Shown here: positions 26,064 through 37,962 of the stretch, one piece after another
Layout: every line of letters begins with the position of its first letter
How positions within the stretch are numbered: the stretch's first letter is position 1
From: Cavenderia fasciculata
Taxonomy: Eukaryota; Evosea; Eumycetozoa; Acytosteliales; Cavenderiaceae
DNA length: 64,000 bases
Direction: 5' to 3'
NCBI RefSeq assembly: GCF_000203815.1
Contig: NW_004457729.1
Coordinates: 3,100,674-3,164,673 of the forward strand
Program-made: the position numbers and the translations under genes
The notes under the pieces: model-generated
Databases searched by the model: none
What the model was told of the DNA's origin: nothing
The model's input: the letters and a program-made list of their open reading frames with translations, nothing else

Positions 26064-27145
26064 TTTTCAATAATATTAAATAATAATAAAAATAATTTTA
26101 CTAGATTGATGTTGGTATTGTTTTTTTTTTTTTGTTTGTTTGTTTGTTTGTATTGTAGCTACAAGTGGAAAAGTAAGGAGAGGAAAGGGAATATTAATAT
26201 TATTATTAATATTAATTATTATTTAATTATTTAAAAATTTTTAGACATGGGTCAATAATATTAATGTATATACATACTAGTAGTAAGTTTTTTTGTTTTT
26301 ATAATATTATAAAAGTTGATAATACAGTACTATTACTATTTTAATGGTATCAATTTATAGATGATGGTTAGATTGTTATTATTATTATTATTATTTGTTG
26401 TTGTTGTTGTTGTGAATATATATAACTAATGATTTTCAAGGTTTGACATTTGAAGCTTATTAATAGACACACGGTCCGTCGAGTTGCACCATTGTCACCG
26501 CCACATCCACATCCACACACATATGACCCGAGTAAACAATTTCTCTGCTTCTAAAGTGTAGGGAGTGTGTTCACACTAGGTTGGCAAAGTTATGGAAGCT
26601 TTAAGTTGTCAGACAATAGAGATACAATGCAAATAATATCCAGCGTCACAGATTTACAAGTCATACACCGAGATAATTTTTACTAATTTTCCAGAGGTGT
26701 GTGTGGTGTGTGTCATATAATTCCAAACACTTTTGTGTAGATTGAATTATTGGAAAATAATCATTCCAACTTTGTTATAATTATTCTTCTTTCATCCTTT
26801 TCCTTTATGCGTGAGTGTTAAGGTGTGTGTGTTGCGTTGTTTTCGTGTTTCGTTAATTGATCAATATAATGATGCGCATCATATTCCTAATAAACTTAGA
26901 CTACGGAGTAGATAATACAGATAAAGATGAATGAAGAAAAATGACCCACTCCCAAAATAGTGGTAGTTTTGTAATTTTTTCAAATTCAAATTAAATTTTT
27001 ACCTCCAAAAATTTGAAAAATGATCCGTTGGTTTAAGATATGGCATGTTTCTTTGGAACTTTTATTTCCCCACTCTTATCTTTATCTTACTTACACATAT
27101 ATTCATATATTAACTATACCAAGAAGGAAGATAGAATGATATAGA
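26064..27145. promoter_or_regulatory. Divergent intergenic region with GT/CA-rich G-box-like tracts
   Basis: Shared upstream region of the fusolin-like gene and the KNL1 gene. At 26460-26600 it holds CCACATCCACATCCACACAC and AGTGTGTTCACACT, and near 26695-26720 GTGTGTGTGGTGTGTGTC. Such CACAC/GTGTG-rich G-boxes are the known binding sites of the dictyostelid developmental factor GBF, so developmental regulation of the surface protein is plausible. No gene seen inside. Confidence 0.35.
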
Positions 27146-30100
27146 ATGAGCACAACTACCACACCAATTAAATCATCGACTACTCCAACAAAGAGTAGAG
27201 CATCATCGGGCACACCTTCAAAGGGTACTTCTAAAAAGACACCTTTAAAGACTTTAAAGTCACCAAAGTCAAAGGATACATCTACCACCACCACCACTGC
27301 TGCCTTTGCAGTACCAACTACTACCACTACCAAACCACCAGTCTTTGTAAATAATAATAGCTTAAATACTTCAACATCACCTATTGGAGTCTCAACAACA
27401 ACAACAACAACAACCAAATCAACCAAACAACCACAACAACAATATATTTCTGAAAATAAGGAAAACAAAACAGATAATTTAGATTATCTAATTAAACAAT
27501 CAAAAGAAAAAGATAATAATAATAGCAATGATAACAAGTATGTATACTCGTATATTCTTTTATTACATAATATAATTAATTATTAATATTGATATTTTAT
27601 TAAAAAAGGAAAAGAAAGAATACTAGAGTTAGTATGGGACGTGTTAGTTTTTCAAATACTATAGCCGTTAGATATTTTGAAAAGACTGGTCCAAAGAGTG
27701 GAATGAGAAAGAGAACTAGTGTCTCTGGAATGATTGCTCCCGCAGCCAACAACACTACTTCTTCTACTTCTACTACTACTACCACTGCTACTGCACCATC
27801 ATCATCGTCATCGGTCAAATCAAAGGGTCCATTCTCATCATCCTCTTCCAAACCACGTAATTCTCCATTTGGTGATGAAGATGATAGTACCGATTCATCA
27901 ATGACATCCAGTAGTGCTGGAGACACTTCACAAGAGCAACCTACAATGGACTTTACCGGTGCCTTTGGTCGTATCTTTGTACCATTTGTAAAAGATGAAA
28001 TTCAACCTCTCAAAGGTGGTTCCATACCAAATGAAGAGTATGATGATGATGAAGACAATGACCAACAACAACAACAACAACAACCATTTATTTACAACAA
28101 TGGATTACAAGATAATAGTAGTATGATGGATATTTCTGCTAGTTCAATGGAAGTATCTGCATTGACTGAAGAGAGTGAATTCAACACCATCAACAACACC
28201 AACAGTCCAATAATGACATCCAATGGATTATCAAATATTTTAGATGATAGTGATTATAATATGGATGATCAACAAGATGAAGAACAACAAGAACAAGAAC
28301 CAGAAGAGGAAGAAGAAGAAGAAGTTGATATTTCCAAATTTGGGTATTCTTCAATCATTGATTCACCAGCACATAAAAAGAAGAAACAATTCTTAAATCA
28401 ATCTCCAACAACAATTAGTCGTAATGTTGATGTTGATGATGTTGATGTTGATATGACACCCAAGCAACCAACTCTTTTGGGATTACTTGCTGATCAAGAA
28501 GATTTAAATCAAGTATTTATCAAACCAATGACTCCAACAACTTTGAGAAAATCATCAAACCTTGAAGATGATGGATCCAACTCTCCAATTCCAACTTTGA
28601 CTGAAATGTATGAAGATGATATGACTGGAAACTTTAAAGCAATCATTGAAAAGATTGATAATAATAATAATAATAATAATAATAATCAACAACAACAACA
28701 AGATGATACAATTCAATTCCATCTTCAAAACGGTACCAATGGTATTGCTGGAGCAATGAAAGATCTTTTAGATGAAAATACAACTGAAACATTTAATTTT
28801 ATTCAACATCAACAACAACAGCAACACTCCAATAATGTTAGTATCCAACAAGAGGAAGTGGAAGAGGAGCAAGAAGAACAAGATATGACAATTACTCAAT
28901 CACTTGGAAATATTATTCAACTTGGTAAACAACAATTACAATTACAAGAATCAACAACTACTCCAATTACTCTTACTCTAGTTAACACTCTACAACCAAC
29001 ACCACCAACAGAAATTGTTGTTGAAGAAAGTTTACATTTAGAATTGGAAAAGGATATGACTATAACTCAATCCTTTGGAAAGATACTTCAAATGGCTAAA
29101 AGAAGAAGATCATTATTGTTGGAGCAACCTCAACAACCATCAGCTCCACCAACACCACAACTTGCATTTGAAGTTGACCACAATGTAACTAATAATCTTA
29201 AGGGATTGTTATCTGGTCACTTGTTTGACAATGGCGATGAAACTTCCAATATTTCCAATATTTGTTCAACTACCTCTACCTCTACCTCTACATCATCGTC
29301 CCCATCTTCGACTGAAACTATTAGTATTACCCAATCCAACCTTTTAAATTCCTTTTTAAGTGCTAGTAATGATCAAAAACAACATCAACAACAACAACCA
29401 TCAGTTGACCAGTCTACTACTCCTATTGTAGAGTCTAGTGTATCTCAAGAGGAACCTTCTTCATTGGCACTCGTCGATGAGAATATTATTAGTGATGATG
29501 CTGATATGACAATGACAGTCCAAGAAGATGAAGAAGAAGAACAAGATAACCAACCCAAACAACTGGAAGAAGATAAATCATTGTATCAAAGTAATTTGGG
29601 AGAGTCAATGGTTACAAGAACCCAAACTATTCAAGTGGATATCCCACTTAGTAAGCAGTATGCCTGCACTCCATCATTTACAGCATACGAAGGAGAAGGA
29701 GAGAATAGTTTTGTTGTTGGTAAATTAAACTTTAACAAGAGTAATATTACAACTGACCGTAGAATATTACCAACTAAATCTCAAATTGAAAGGGAAAAGG
29801 AAGAGGTTGTTCCTATTGCCAAGACCACGACTACTACTAGCCAGCCATCTGCCACCACTGTTACTACCACCACCACCGCTGCTTCTACCACCACCACAAC
29901 TAGATTAATGGATCCAATCTTGTTGATGGAGAATCATCCTCCACACCACCACCACCACCAATACAACCAATCAACTTTACAAAGTGGACATCATCATAAT
30001 AATCATCATAATAGTCATCATCATCACTCATTGGCATTTGATTCGTTGTCATTTAGTAGACCTATGATGGGTACAATGGCTGAAAGTACTGCATATGGTG

Positions 30101-31647
30101 TCAACAAACAGTCGATGATGTTGGAGGACTTATTGCCAGGTCGTCTAGATTACAACTATTCATCGTCGATTGCTCCATCTGCATCGAGTGTGTCAGGGGG
30201 TGGTGGATTCAACTCGCCACCAGCTATTGCTCATACCATCACATTTAACGAGTTCCTTTATCTTGCCAACTGTAGATTCATGGATGATTACTCTACCAAG
30301 TCTAAACGTCCATCTCTTGGTGGTTTGTTGAGTAATAATAATAATAATAATACTACTGTTGACCAATCAATGACTGAAACCATTCCTGCAACAGTCGTCG
30401 ACGATGAATCAACCACATTAAAGAACCAATTAGTACATGCATACATTTATCATAGAATGTCTGATGTGTTGAAAGCAGGATATGAAGAGTTGAAAAAGAT
30501 GATGGCTCAAACCAACGAATCCAACCGTGAAAAAGAGGAGCAAATGAATACGACCAATCCATCTATCTTTGCCATTATCCAACGTGCTACCAAAGATGGG
30601 TTGTTGGCCAAACAAAACTTACTTAAAAAGATAAAGATCAATTCAAAGCTCAACACTCAACTTCAGTATATCCAATGGAGACGTGACTTGGAGAGAAAGA
30701 TTGGTCGCGAATTGACTGAATCTCGTGATAGTCTGTCGAGCGATCTCGAGACCCTAATCACACGTGCCAAATCATTCAAAGAGGTTGAAATGTCACTCCT
30801 CTCTGACGGACACAAACTTAAAGACGTTGAGAGGCAATTAGAAGCCAATCAAACTAGATGGAGTCAGAAACTAGTTGACAAGGGAAAAGATACTGACCAC
30901 AACCTAGTCTTACAGTTGGAACAACGTAACCAGTATCTCAGACTGTTGGAAGGATCTCTTGCCAACTGGACCATCATCCATATCTCCAACTCTGTCATCA
31001 ATGTTCAACACCGTGACGAAAACAAATACAATATTGTATTTAAATTACAACCAAAACAACAACACCAACATCAATTGTCAATAGTATCTTGTAGATTTGT
31101 CATTAACAGTCAGACAGTGTCAAAGATGGAACAAGAGTTGGTTGAAAAGTTGTCAATTGAAAAGAATGTATTGGAACCTAGATTAAAGGGATCTTTAAAG
31201 TATATCAAAGAGACTTTAGAAATTGTATCAGTCTCTATTACAAGAATCCAAAGATTATGTCGTGAAATTGAACAATTAGAGAGACTATATAATATTAAAA
31301 CATTCAACCTTCAACAACAACAACCACTCTTACATCATTCAAACAACTATAGTAATGCTAGTGGAAAGAGTAATATTGGACTAGAGTTGCATTTGTCAAA
31401 TATGGAAGCAATGAAAAAGATCAAGGTTAGATTACTTGTTCCAACTACCTATCCAACTGGTAATATTGAGTATAGTTTTGTATCGATGATTGGTAATGTC
31501 GATCATCAACAAATTACATCAACTCTTTCAAACCATACTACCAACTACGTCAATAATAATAATAATAATAATAATAATAGATACCAACCTAGAAATAGAT
31601 TAACTAAAATTGTACAATCACTCGATTCTATTCTCTATTCTTCTTAA
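27146..31647 (+). CDS. KNL1: KNL1/Spc105-like kinetochore scaffold
   Basis: Outer-kinetochore protein of the KMN network; it recruits Bub1/Bub3 via phosphorylated MELT motifs and PP1 via RVSF. Two exons, 27146-27537 and 27609-31647, give 1476 aa. A Ser/Thr/Lys-rich start precedes GRVSFSNTIAVRYF (RVSF at 142-145), closely like the PP1-docking motif of KNL1 proteins. MELT-like motifs follow in a long disordered acidic region: MDFT near 244, MTITQSLG near 557, MTITQSFG near 614 and MTMT near 764. The Spc7-type domain begins near residue 1008 (ITFNEFLYLANCRFMDDYS), then a coiled coil and a C-terminal RWD-like region (about 1240-1470). Asn, Gln and His runs are typical of dictyostelids. The motif order makes the call strong even though overall similarity is low. 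Confidence 0.87.
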
Positions 31648-31993
31648 ATCTAGAGAGAGAGAATCCAATATATATCATCTCATAACATATATAGTTCAAC
31701 AAAAGTTTGTTTTGTTTGTTTAAACCTAATAGTTTTAAAAATAAATATATTCAACCTAGCTACTCCTTATTTTACCAAATATATAGATTTTTAAAAAAAA
31801 AAGCTAATCAATATCTTTTTAGTATTGTTGTTGTTGTTATGTTATTATTAATATATTGTAAACTTTGACTTTGATTGACTTGATTGATGACTGATCCCTC
31901 CCCTATAAGAAAAAAAAAAATTAAACTAAACCAATAATTTAATCTTGATGATTGCTTGTTTTGTTGTTGTTGTATTATTACTAAAATGTTTGT
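31648..31993. other. Convergent intergenic spacer
   Basis: A/T-rich 3' flanks of the KNL1 gene and the SNARE gene, with poly-A near 31790 and 31910. No gene seen. Confidence 0.5.
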
Positions 31994-32965
31994 TTATGGA
32001 CAATGATTTGGATCATTATAAATCTTACAACCAGAATCTAAATAATTGAATGAATGATTAATATCAATGACTATAAATTCTATATGTATTGATTACTTAC
32101 CAGTTGCCAATAAAGCAACAATAAACAAAATTAAAACTACTATAATTACAATTAAGCAAGTACTTCCTGCATTTTTTGTCAGATGTTCCATCTTATCGTT
32201 TGTATTTACCAAACGTCCATGAACTCTTTCAACTCCAATTTCAACATCATCCAAAAGTTCATTATGTAATGTCTAGAAAGATAGAAAAGTAAAGTGTAAG
32301 TTTCACTTAGTATAATTAAATTAGGGTTGTGACTGATAATTCTATACTTACTACTTCTGCATTCATATGTTCAGCCATAACCTTTTGTCTCATGATACTT
32401 TGAGACAAAACATCTAGAGATTCGTCTTGTTCCTTCATGATATGATTATTTCTGTCAAAAACTTGTTGGTTATTCCATTCTTTGGTAACCTCTGTCTCTT
32501 TTGGTTTTCCCCATTGTCTTCTTCCACTATCCCCTCCAAATAATTCGTCTCTAATATTAGAAGAATCGGAATATTAATATTAATATACATATATATATAT
32601 ATATGTTTACGGTAAGTTTTTTTTCAATATTTCTAGAAAGATAATTACTTTGCCGAAGTATTATTTACAGCTCTTTCAAAGGCAGCAGATAGATTGTTTT
32701 TAGCTGTAACTAGTGATTCTACCAATTGACGTCTTCGAATCAATTCTCTTTCATTGATTCTAAGATTTCCATATGTAAGTGTATCCATTAATCTAGAGAG
32801 CTCTGTCGTTACATTGACGAGACCTCTTCTAATCCCAGTAGCATTGTTCTTTGTTGCCATCGAGGGATTAGATCGCATCTGTACTTCATAATTCTTGACA
32901 TCTGTTGCAACTTGATTAAGCAACTTTTGAGCATTATCATATTCTAATAACCAAACGTCTCCCAT
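31994..32965 (-). CDS. Qc-SNARE, syntaxin-8/SYP5-like
   Basis: Membrane-fusion protein of the endolysosomal pathway by family analogy. Four exons on the minus strand, 32965-32649, 32550-32352, 32272-32101 and 32037-31994, give 243 aa. The N-terminal helices (about 1-105) contain LLNQVATDVKNYEVQM. The SNARE motif runs about 140-200 (QDESLDVLSQSIMRQKVMAEH, then TLHNELLDDVEIGVERVHGRL). A single transmembrane helix (CLIVIIVVLILFIVALLA) follows, then an unusual 13-residue tail with two cysteines on the lumenal side, encoded by a tiny last exon. In the alignment with syntaxin-8 and SYP5 the central zero-layer Gln falls on a His. Kin proteins are tail-anchored with almost no lumenal tail. Confidence 0.85.
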
Positions 32966-33314
32966 TTCTCTCTCTATCTATTTATGTGTTGCTGACGATC
33001 TATCTAGTCGCGATTTGTAATGAATTATAATGACTCTTGTTTGTTCAAATACAATAAAGTGTATAGTAGAGTAATATAATACTATGTAATATAATTTATA
33101 ATAAATAGATAGGTGTAAAGAGAGAGAGATAGATAACACTAATGTAATGGCTGTTTTTAAAAAATACACATAATTAAAAGAATCTTCGAAACAAAAGAAA
33201 AGTCAGATGAATAAATTTAATTTATTATTATTATTTGTACTTTTATAATCTTTAAACGACGGGTTGTGATAGAAAGACAGAGACAAAGACAGAAAAAGAG
33301 AGAGAGAAGAGACT
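32966..33314. promoter_or_regulatory. Divergent promoter of SNARE and holo-ACP synthase genes
   Basis: About 350 bp between two start codons pointing away from each other. GA-rich leaders on both sides and A/T-rich core. No individual site can be supported. Confidence 0.4.
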
Positions 33315-33806
33315 ATGAGTAAAGTTTTATATAAAATCTATGGTATAGGAAATGATATAGTAAAGATATCTAGGTTTAGCAAAAACTCTGACAATGAAAG
33401 GTTTCTAAGACGAGCGTTTCATCAACAAGAGATTGATAGATTCTATCATCTAAAGACTGTCAATCAAGAAAAGGCATTACAGTATCTCGCCGGTAGATGG
33501 GCAGCAAAAGAATCAGTGTACAAAGCATTTAGAGGTATCGACCGATCAAGACTACCTTTTCCAAATATCAAGATTGCCTCTAGAGATGATGGTAGTCCAG
33601 TAGTTGAATTACAAGATAGTACTATGGAATTGGCAAATCAATTGAATATTGCAAACATTCATCTATCTATTTCACATGATGAAGATTATGCTATTGCAAA
33701 TGTAATCTTGGAAGAAAAATTAATATTAGATCAACAACATCAACAACGTCAAACAGATCATTGTTTTATTACTGATGATATTGGTAATAATAGTCGGTCT
33801 AAATAA
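33315..33806 (+). CDS. Holo-[acyl-carrier-protein] synthase (AcpS-type phosphopantetheinyl transferase)
   Basis: Transfers 4'-phosphopantetheine from CoA to a serine of acyl carrier protein. Single exon, 163 aa. The two AcpS motifs are intact: GIGNDIVKISRF near residue 11 (catalytic Asp) and RWAAKESVYKAF near 61 (metal-binding Glu and Lys). IHLSISHDEDYAIANVI gives the third conserved strand. The length is slightly above bacterial AcpS (about 125 aa) because of a Gln-rich tail. There is no obvious long presequence, yet the usual eukaryotic target is mitochondrial ACP, so a mitochondrial role is inferred. Confidence 0.92.
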   Translation: MSKVLYKIYGIGNDIVKISRFSKNSDNERFLRRAFHQQEIDRFYHLKTVNQEKALQYLAGRWAAKESVYKAFRGIDRSRLPFPNIKIASRDDGSPVVELQDSTMELANQLNIANIHLSISHDEDYAIANVILEEKLILDQQHQQRQTDHCFITDDIGNNSRSK

Positions 33807-34261
33807 TAATAATAGATAAACAATAAACAATAAACAACAACAATGTAAATATATAACCCAACCAATCAGTCACCTTGACATAAACTTATTGAATCTATCT
33901 TAATTTGGATTGGTTCTACTTTTGATATAAACACAATATTACTTGATTGCTAATACTAACATATATATATATATGTATAAATAATGTTACTTGGTTTGAA
34001 TCAGATCCTTCACCTTTGAAAGAGTAGTGAGGAAAATTATTTAAAATGAATTTTTTTGAATTTTTTGCCAACATGTTTGTTGATCATCAGCAACTCACTG
34101 CAGACTTTGTTATTATATTTGTATAGTTTGTTGTTGTGTTTTAATATACATCATCATATCATATATCTATCTATCTATTTTTAATACATAAGAAAGGAGA
34201 AGATAAGATCGATCGATTGACAACTACGACGAACAACAAAGAAAATAAATATATCTAGGAG
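33807..34261. other. Intergenic spacer before sdhA
   Basis: A/T-rich with a short (AT)n near 33960-33975 and T-rich promoter-like DNA. No gene seen. Confidence 0.5.
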
Positions 34262-36199
34262 ATGTTATCAATTAGCAAGAATATTGTAAAATCAAGCTTG
34301 AAATTGAGCAATGGTGTAAGATCATTCCACAGCAGTGCTCAATTGATGGTAAATCAATCACGTACTGGATTTGAAAAGGGAGAGTCACAAGGACAGTTTT
34401 CACGTGCCTACCCAGTCATCGATCACACTTATGACGCCATCGTTGTTGGTGCTGGTGGTGCTGGTTTGCGTGCAGCTCTCGGTCTCACAGAAAAGGGACT
34501 CAAGACAGCTTGTATCAGCAAGTTGTTCCCCACACGTTCACATACCGTTGCCGCACAAGGTGGCATTAACGCTGCGTTGGCCAATGCCGACGTGGACGAT
34601 TGGAGATGGCACGCATACGACACTGTCAAGGGCAGTGATTGGTTGGGCGATCAAGACGCCATCCACTATATGTGTCGTGAGGCTGTGCCCACCGTGCTCG
34701 AGCTCGAGCAGTATGGTGTACCCTTTTCGCGTATGGATGATGGCCGTATCTACCAACGTGCGTTTGGTGGACAGTCCAAGAACTTTGGCAAGGGTGGTCA
34801 GGCCACACGTTGCTGTGCTGCTGCCGATCGTACCGGTCACGCACTCTTGCACACTCTCTACGGACAGTCGCTCAAACACGACACTAAATTCTTTATCGAG
34901 TACTTTGTCACCGATCTCATCATGGAGAATGGCGAGTGTCGTGGTGTCATTGCCTACTGCATGGAGGACGGAACCATCCATCGTTTCCGTTCGCACGCCA
35001 CCGTGCTCGCTACCGGCGGTTACGGACGTGCCTACTTTTCGGCCACATCCGCACACACCTGCACCGGTGACGGTAACGCCATGGTCACTCGTGCCGGTCT
35101 CCCATGCCAAGATCTCGAGTTTGTGCAGTTCCATCCAACCGGTATCTACGGCTCGGGCTGTCTCATCACCGAAGGTGCCCGTGGTGAGGGTGGTTACCTC
35201 CTCAACTCTGAGGGTGAGCGTTTCATGCCCAGATACGCCCCATCCGTCGCCGATCTTGCCTCGCGTGACGTCGTGTCGCGTTCCATCACCATGGAGATTC
35301 TCGCCGGCCGTGGTGTTGGCCCAGAAAAGGACCACGCCCTCCTCAACTTGACCCATCTCTCACCAGACATTATCGAAGAGCGTCTCCCAGGTATCCGTGA
35401 GACCGCCATGATCTTTGCCGGCGTCGACATCACCAAGGAGCCAATCCCCATCTTGCCAACCGTCCATTACAACATGGGTGGTGTACCAACCAACTACAAG
35501 GGTGAGGTTGTCACCCGTCAACCAGGCGAAAAGACCGACACCGTCGTCAAGGGTCTCTACGCAGCCGGTGAAGCTGCCTGCGTGTCTGTGCACGGTGCCA
35601 ACCGTCTCGGTGCCAACTCGTTGCTCGATATTGTCGTCTTTGGTCGTGCCTGCGCCAACACCATCGCCGACACACTCGCCAAGGACACCCCACACCGTCC
35701 ACTCCCCGCCAACGCCGGTGAAGAGTCGATTGCCAACCTCGACAAGGTCCGTTTCGCCGACGGCACCCGTTCCACCGCCGAGCTCCGTCTCGAGATGCAA
35801 AAGGTCATGCAACGTCATGCCGCCGTCTTTAGAGATGGACCTATCCTCAAGGAGGGTGTCACCAACATTGACAAGTTTGCCCAATCCCTCAAGACCGACC
35901 TCAAGACCACCGATCGTAACATGATCTGGAACTCTGACTTGGTCGAGTCACTCGAACTCCAAAACCTCATGACTCAAGCCGTATTGACCATGCATTCAGC
36001 CGAAGCCCGTAAGGAATCTCGTGGTGCTCACGCTCGTGAAGATTTCACCGAAAGAGACGACGTCAACTGGATGAAGCACACACTATCATATTTGGATGTT
36101 GAAACTGGAAAGGTCACTTTGGATTACCGTCCAGTCATTGGTCACACTTTGGATGAAGCTGAAATGCACTCTATACCACCAGCCAAGCGTGTCTACTAA
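34262..36199 (+). CDS. sdhA: Succinate dehydrogenase flavoprotein subunit, mitochondrial
   Basis: Complex II subunit that oxidises succinate to fumarate with covalent FAD. One intronless exon, 645 aa. Residues 1-30 form a mitochondrial presequence rich in Ser, Lys and Arg ([20 protein letters not shown]). The FAD fold [13 protein letters not shown] is followed by [14 protein letters not shown] (the flavinylated His region), the catalytic [18 protein letters not shown] and the arginine of the active-site loop in [13 protein letters not shown]. The C-terminus ([23 protein letters not shown]) is complete. Codon use is highly biased to C-ending codons, which fits strong expression and also leaves long open frames on the opposite strand. 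Confidence 0.98.
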   Translation: MLSISKNIVKSSLKLSNGVRSFHSSAQLMVNQSRTGFEKGESQGQFSRAYPVIDHTYDAIVVGAGGAGLRAALGLTEKGLKTACISKLFPTRSHTVAAQGGINAALANADVDDWRWHAYDTVKGSDWLGDQDAIHYMCREAVPTVLELEQYGVPFSRMDDGRIYQRAFGGQSKNFGKGGQATRCCAAADRTGHALLHTLYGQSLKHDTKFFIEYFVTDLIMENGECRGVIAYCMEDGTIHRFRSHATVLATGGYGRAYFSATSAHTCTGDGNAMVTRAGLPCQDLEFVQFHPTGIYGSGCLITEGARGEGGYLLNSEGERFMPRYAPSVADLASRDVVSRSITMEILAGRGVGPEKDHALLNLTHLSPDIIEERLPGIRETAMIFAGVDITKEPIPILPTVHYNMGGVPTNYKGEVVTRQPGEKTDTVVKGLYAAGEAACVSVHGANRLGANSLLDIVVFGRACANTIADTLAKDTPHRPLPANAGEESIANLDKVRFADGTRSTAELRLEMQKVMQRHAAVFRDGPILKEGVTNIDKFAQSLKTDLKTTDRNMIWNSDLVESLELQNLMTQAVLTMHSAEARKESRGAHAREDFTERDDVNWMKHTLSYLDVETGKVTLDYRPVIGHTLDEAEMHSIPPAKRVY

Positions 36200-36674
36200 A
36201 CTAAACAAACACCTGCCAATCAAATCTCTCTAAAAATATTTTAATTAATCGAAATCAACAAACATCATATAATAATCATATGTGACTCTGTTGGTATTTT
36301 TTTCAAAAATATCTCCAATAATAATAATAATAATAATAATCCCCTTACTCATTTTTAATACATGTAATAAAAAAAAAATATTAAAAAAAAAATTATATAA
36401 ATATTACTCACTCCAAATCATATGATTTGAATGTGAATATAATAAATACTTTTTGAATTTCATTGTTTCTATTATTATTTAGATAATTAATTAATTAACT
36501 GATATGTAATTATTAATAATAGGATTGATTGCTTATTTTATCATTGATTATTGGATTCCAAAAATGGTTAGAGGATCAATCACATTAAAAATAAATGTAA
36601 TTGTTGTTTCTCTTGTCATTACCAAAAAGTCATAACCTTGATTCTATTTATTTACATTGATATGGTGTCTCGTT

Positions 36675-36737
<63 letters not shown>
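36200..36737. repeat. Convergent spacer with (ATCT)n microsatellite
   Basis: A/T-rich 3' flank of sdhA. From about 36676 to 36737 there are about 15 copies of ATCT that run right up to the stop codon of the CX9C gene. Confidence 0.8.
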
Positions 36738-36738
<1 letters not shown>

Positions 36739-37286
36739 TATTCATCTATAGTCTTCCAAATAATCTCTAAATTCTTATTGACACAAGAATTGATTGATTT
36801 GTTTAATTGAAAACATTTGTTAAATGTTTCGGCGTTGGGAGATGACGATTGTTGGATGGCAGATCGTAGAAAAGAAGCAGCTGACAAGGTGTCGTTGCAT
36901 TGTTGATTTTTCATGGCAGCTTCATCAGGACATAAATTGGAAGAAAGACAACTTTGCAAATTCGTTTGAAAACGGGAACAATGACTACTGTTTGATCCAT
37001 GTTCCATCTCGCACGAATACAATACATCCAAATTATCTTGACATAGTTGCGATAGTTGATATACCTTTTCCTCTCTTTTTAAATGATTGTTCCATACAAA
37101 TGAGTTGCTCTTCTTGTTGTTGTCAGTGTTGCCTTGAATTTGATCAAGTGTCGATGATGAAACTGAATGATGATTTGAAACCAACGATGGTAAATTGGTG
37201 CTTTGAATACCTTGTAATAACATCGAAGTCGATGTTGATGACAATGATGATTGTTGTGATGATGATGATGATGATGCTGATGACAT
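36738..37286 (-). CDS. CX9C (CHCH-like) protein, 182 aa
   Basis: Single exon. A Ser-rich disordered N-terminal third is followed by helices with three CX9C pairs: Cys82/92, Cys103/113 and Cys158/168, plus Cys119 and Cys130. Twin CX9C helices are the import signature of mitochondrial intermembrane-space proteins oxidised by Mia40, for example cytochrome oxidase assembly factors. The first two pairs make a standard CHCH hairpin; the third, with the Cys130 partner, is extra. I do not recognise the exact family. The stop codon abuts a tetranucleotide microsatellite, so the C-terminal end could vary between strains. Confidence 0.75.
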
Positions 37287-37962
37287 TTGTGTTTATAATT
37301 CTTTTCTTTTCTTTATATTTGTAAATATCTCTTCTTCTCCTTCTTCTTCTTCTACTATTATTATAATTATTACTATTATAGGTACGGTACTATCTCTAGA
37401 CTATTGCTACACAGTAGTATATTGTTTAATCATTTACTAGTATGTATTCTTTTTACGACCGTAATATATAATCACTATGATATTGATCGATTTGTTAGCA
37501 GTATTTGTTTTTTTGGGATGGCTTCTGTTTGCTTGCTTGGTTTTCAATGGTGGTGATGGACGCAAAAAACAACCCTTTATCAAAAAAAATAAAAATAATA
37601 ATACTCTGGGTTTTCGAATTTTAATATTGCAAGGAGGAACTCACTAGTAGAACTACCGTAGTAGTATTCCAATGATCAATATTAAGTTTCATAATTTTTT
37701 ATTTTATTATTTATTATTTATTATTAATAATTATATTTGTTTAATAATAGGGACAGAACTCAGACTGTCATACACCATAATATAGTATGCACGCCTTGGT
37801 TGTTGTTGTTGGATATTGTGTTTGTATGTGTTGACTGAATATACTTGGGATGGGTTGTCTTTTTTCATTAAAAAAATCTTTTTATTTTGAGGTGACACCC
37901 AAAACAATGAAAGTAGATGAAACCTCAGTTAGCTCATCTATTTTTCTATTTTAAGAACCAAA
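37287..37962. other. Divergent intergenic region
   Basis: Between the CX9C gene and the peroxiredoxin gene. Contains poly-A/T runs and TTATTA repeats; the last 100 bases (T-rich then AGAACCAAA before the ATG) look like a promoter and leader. No gene seen. Confidence 0.45.

Noticed and set aside
34538-35356. A 272-codon frame on the minus strand inside sdhA, and further frames at 35360-35884 and 35415-35924
   Set aside because: They mirror the extreme C-ending codon bias of sdhA. No family is recognisable in them and sdhA itself is complete.
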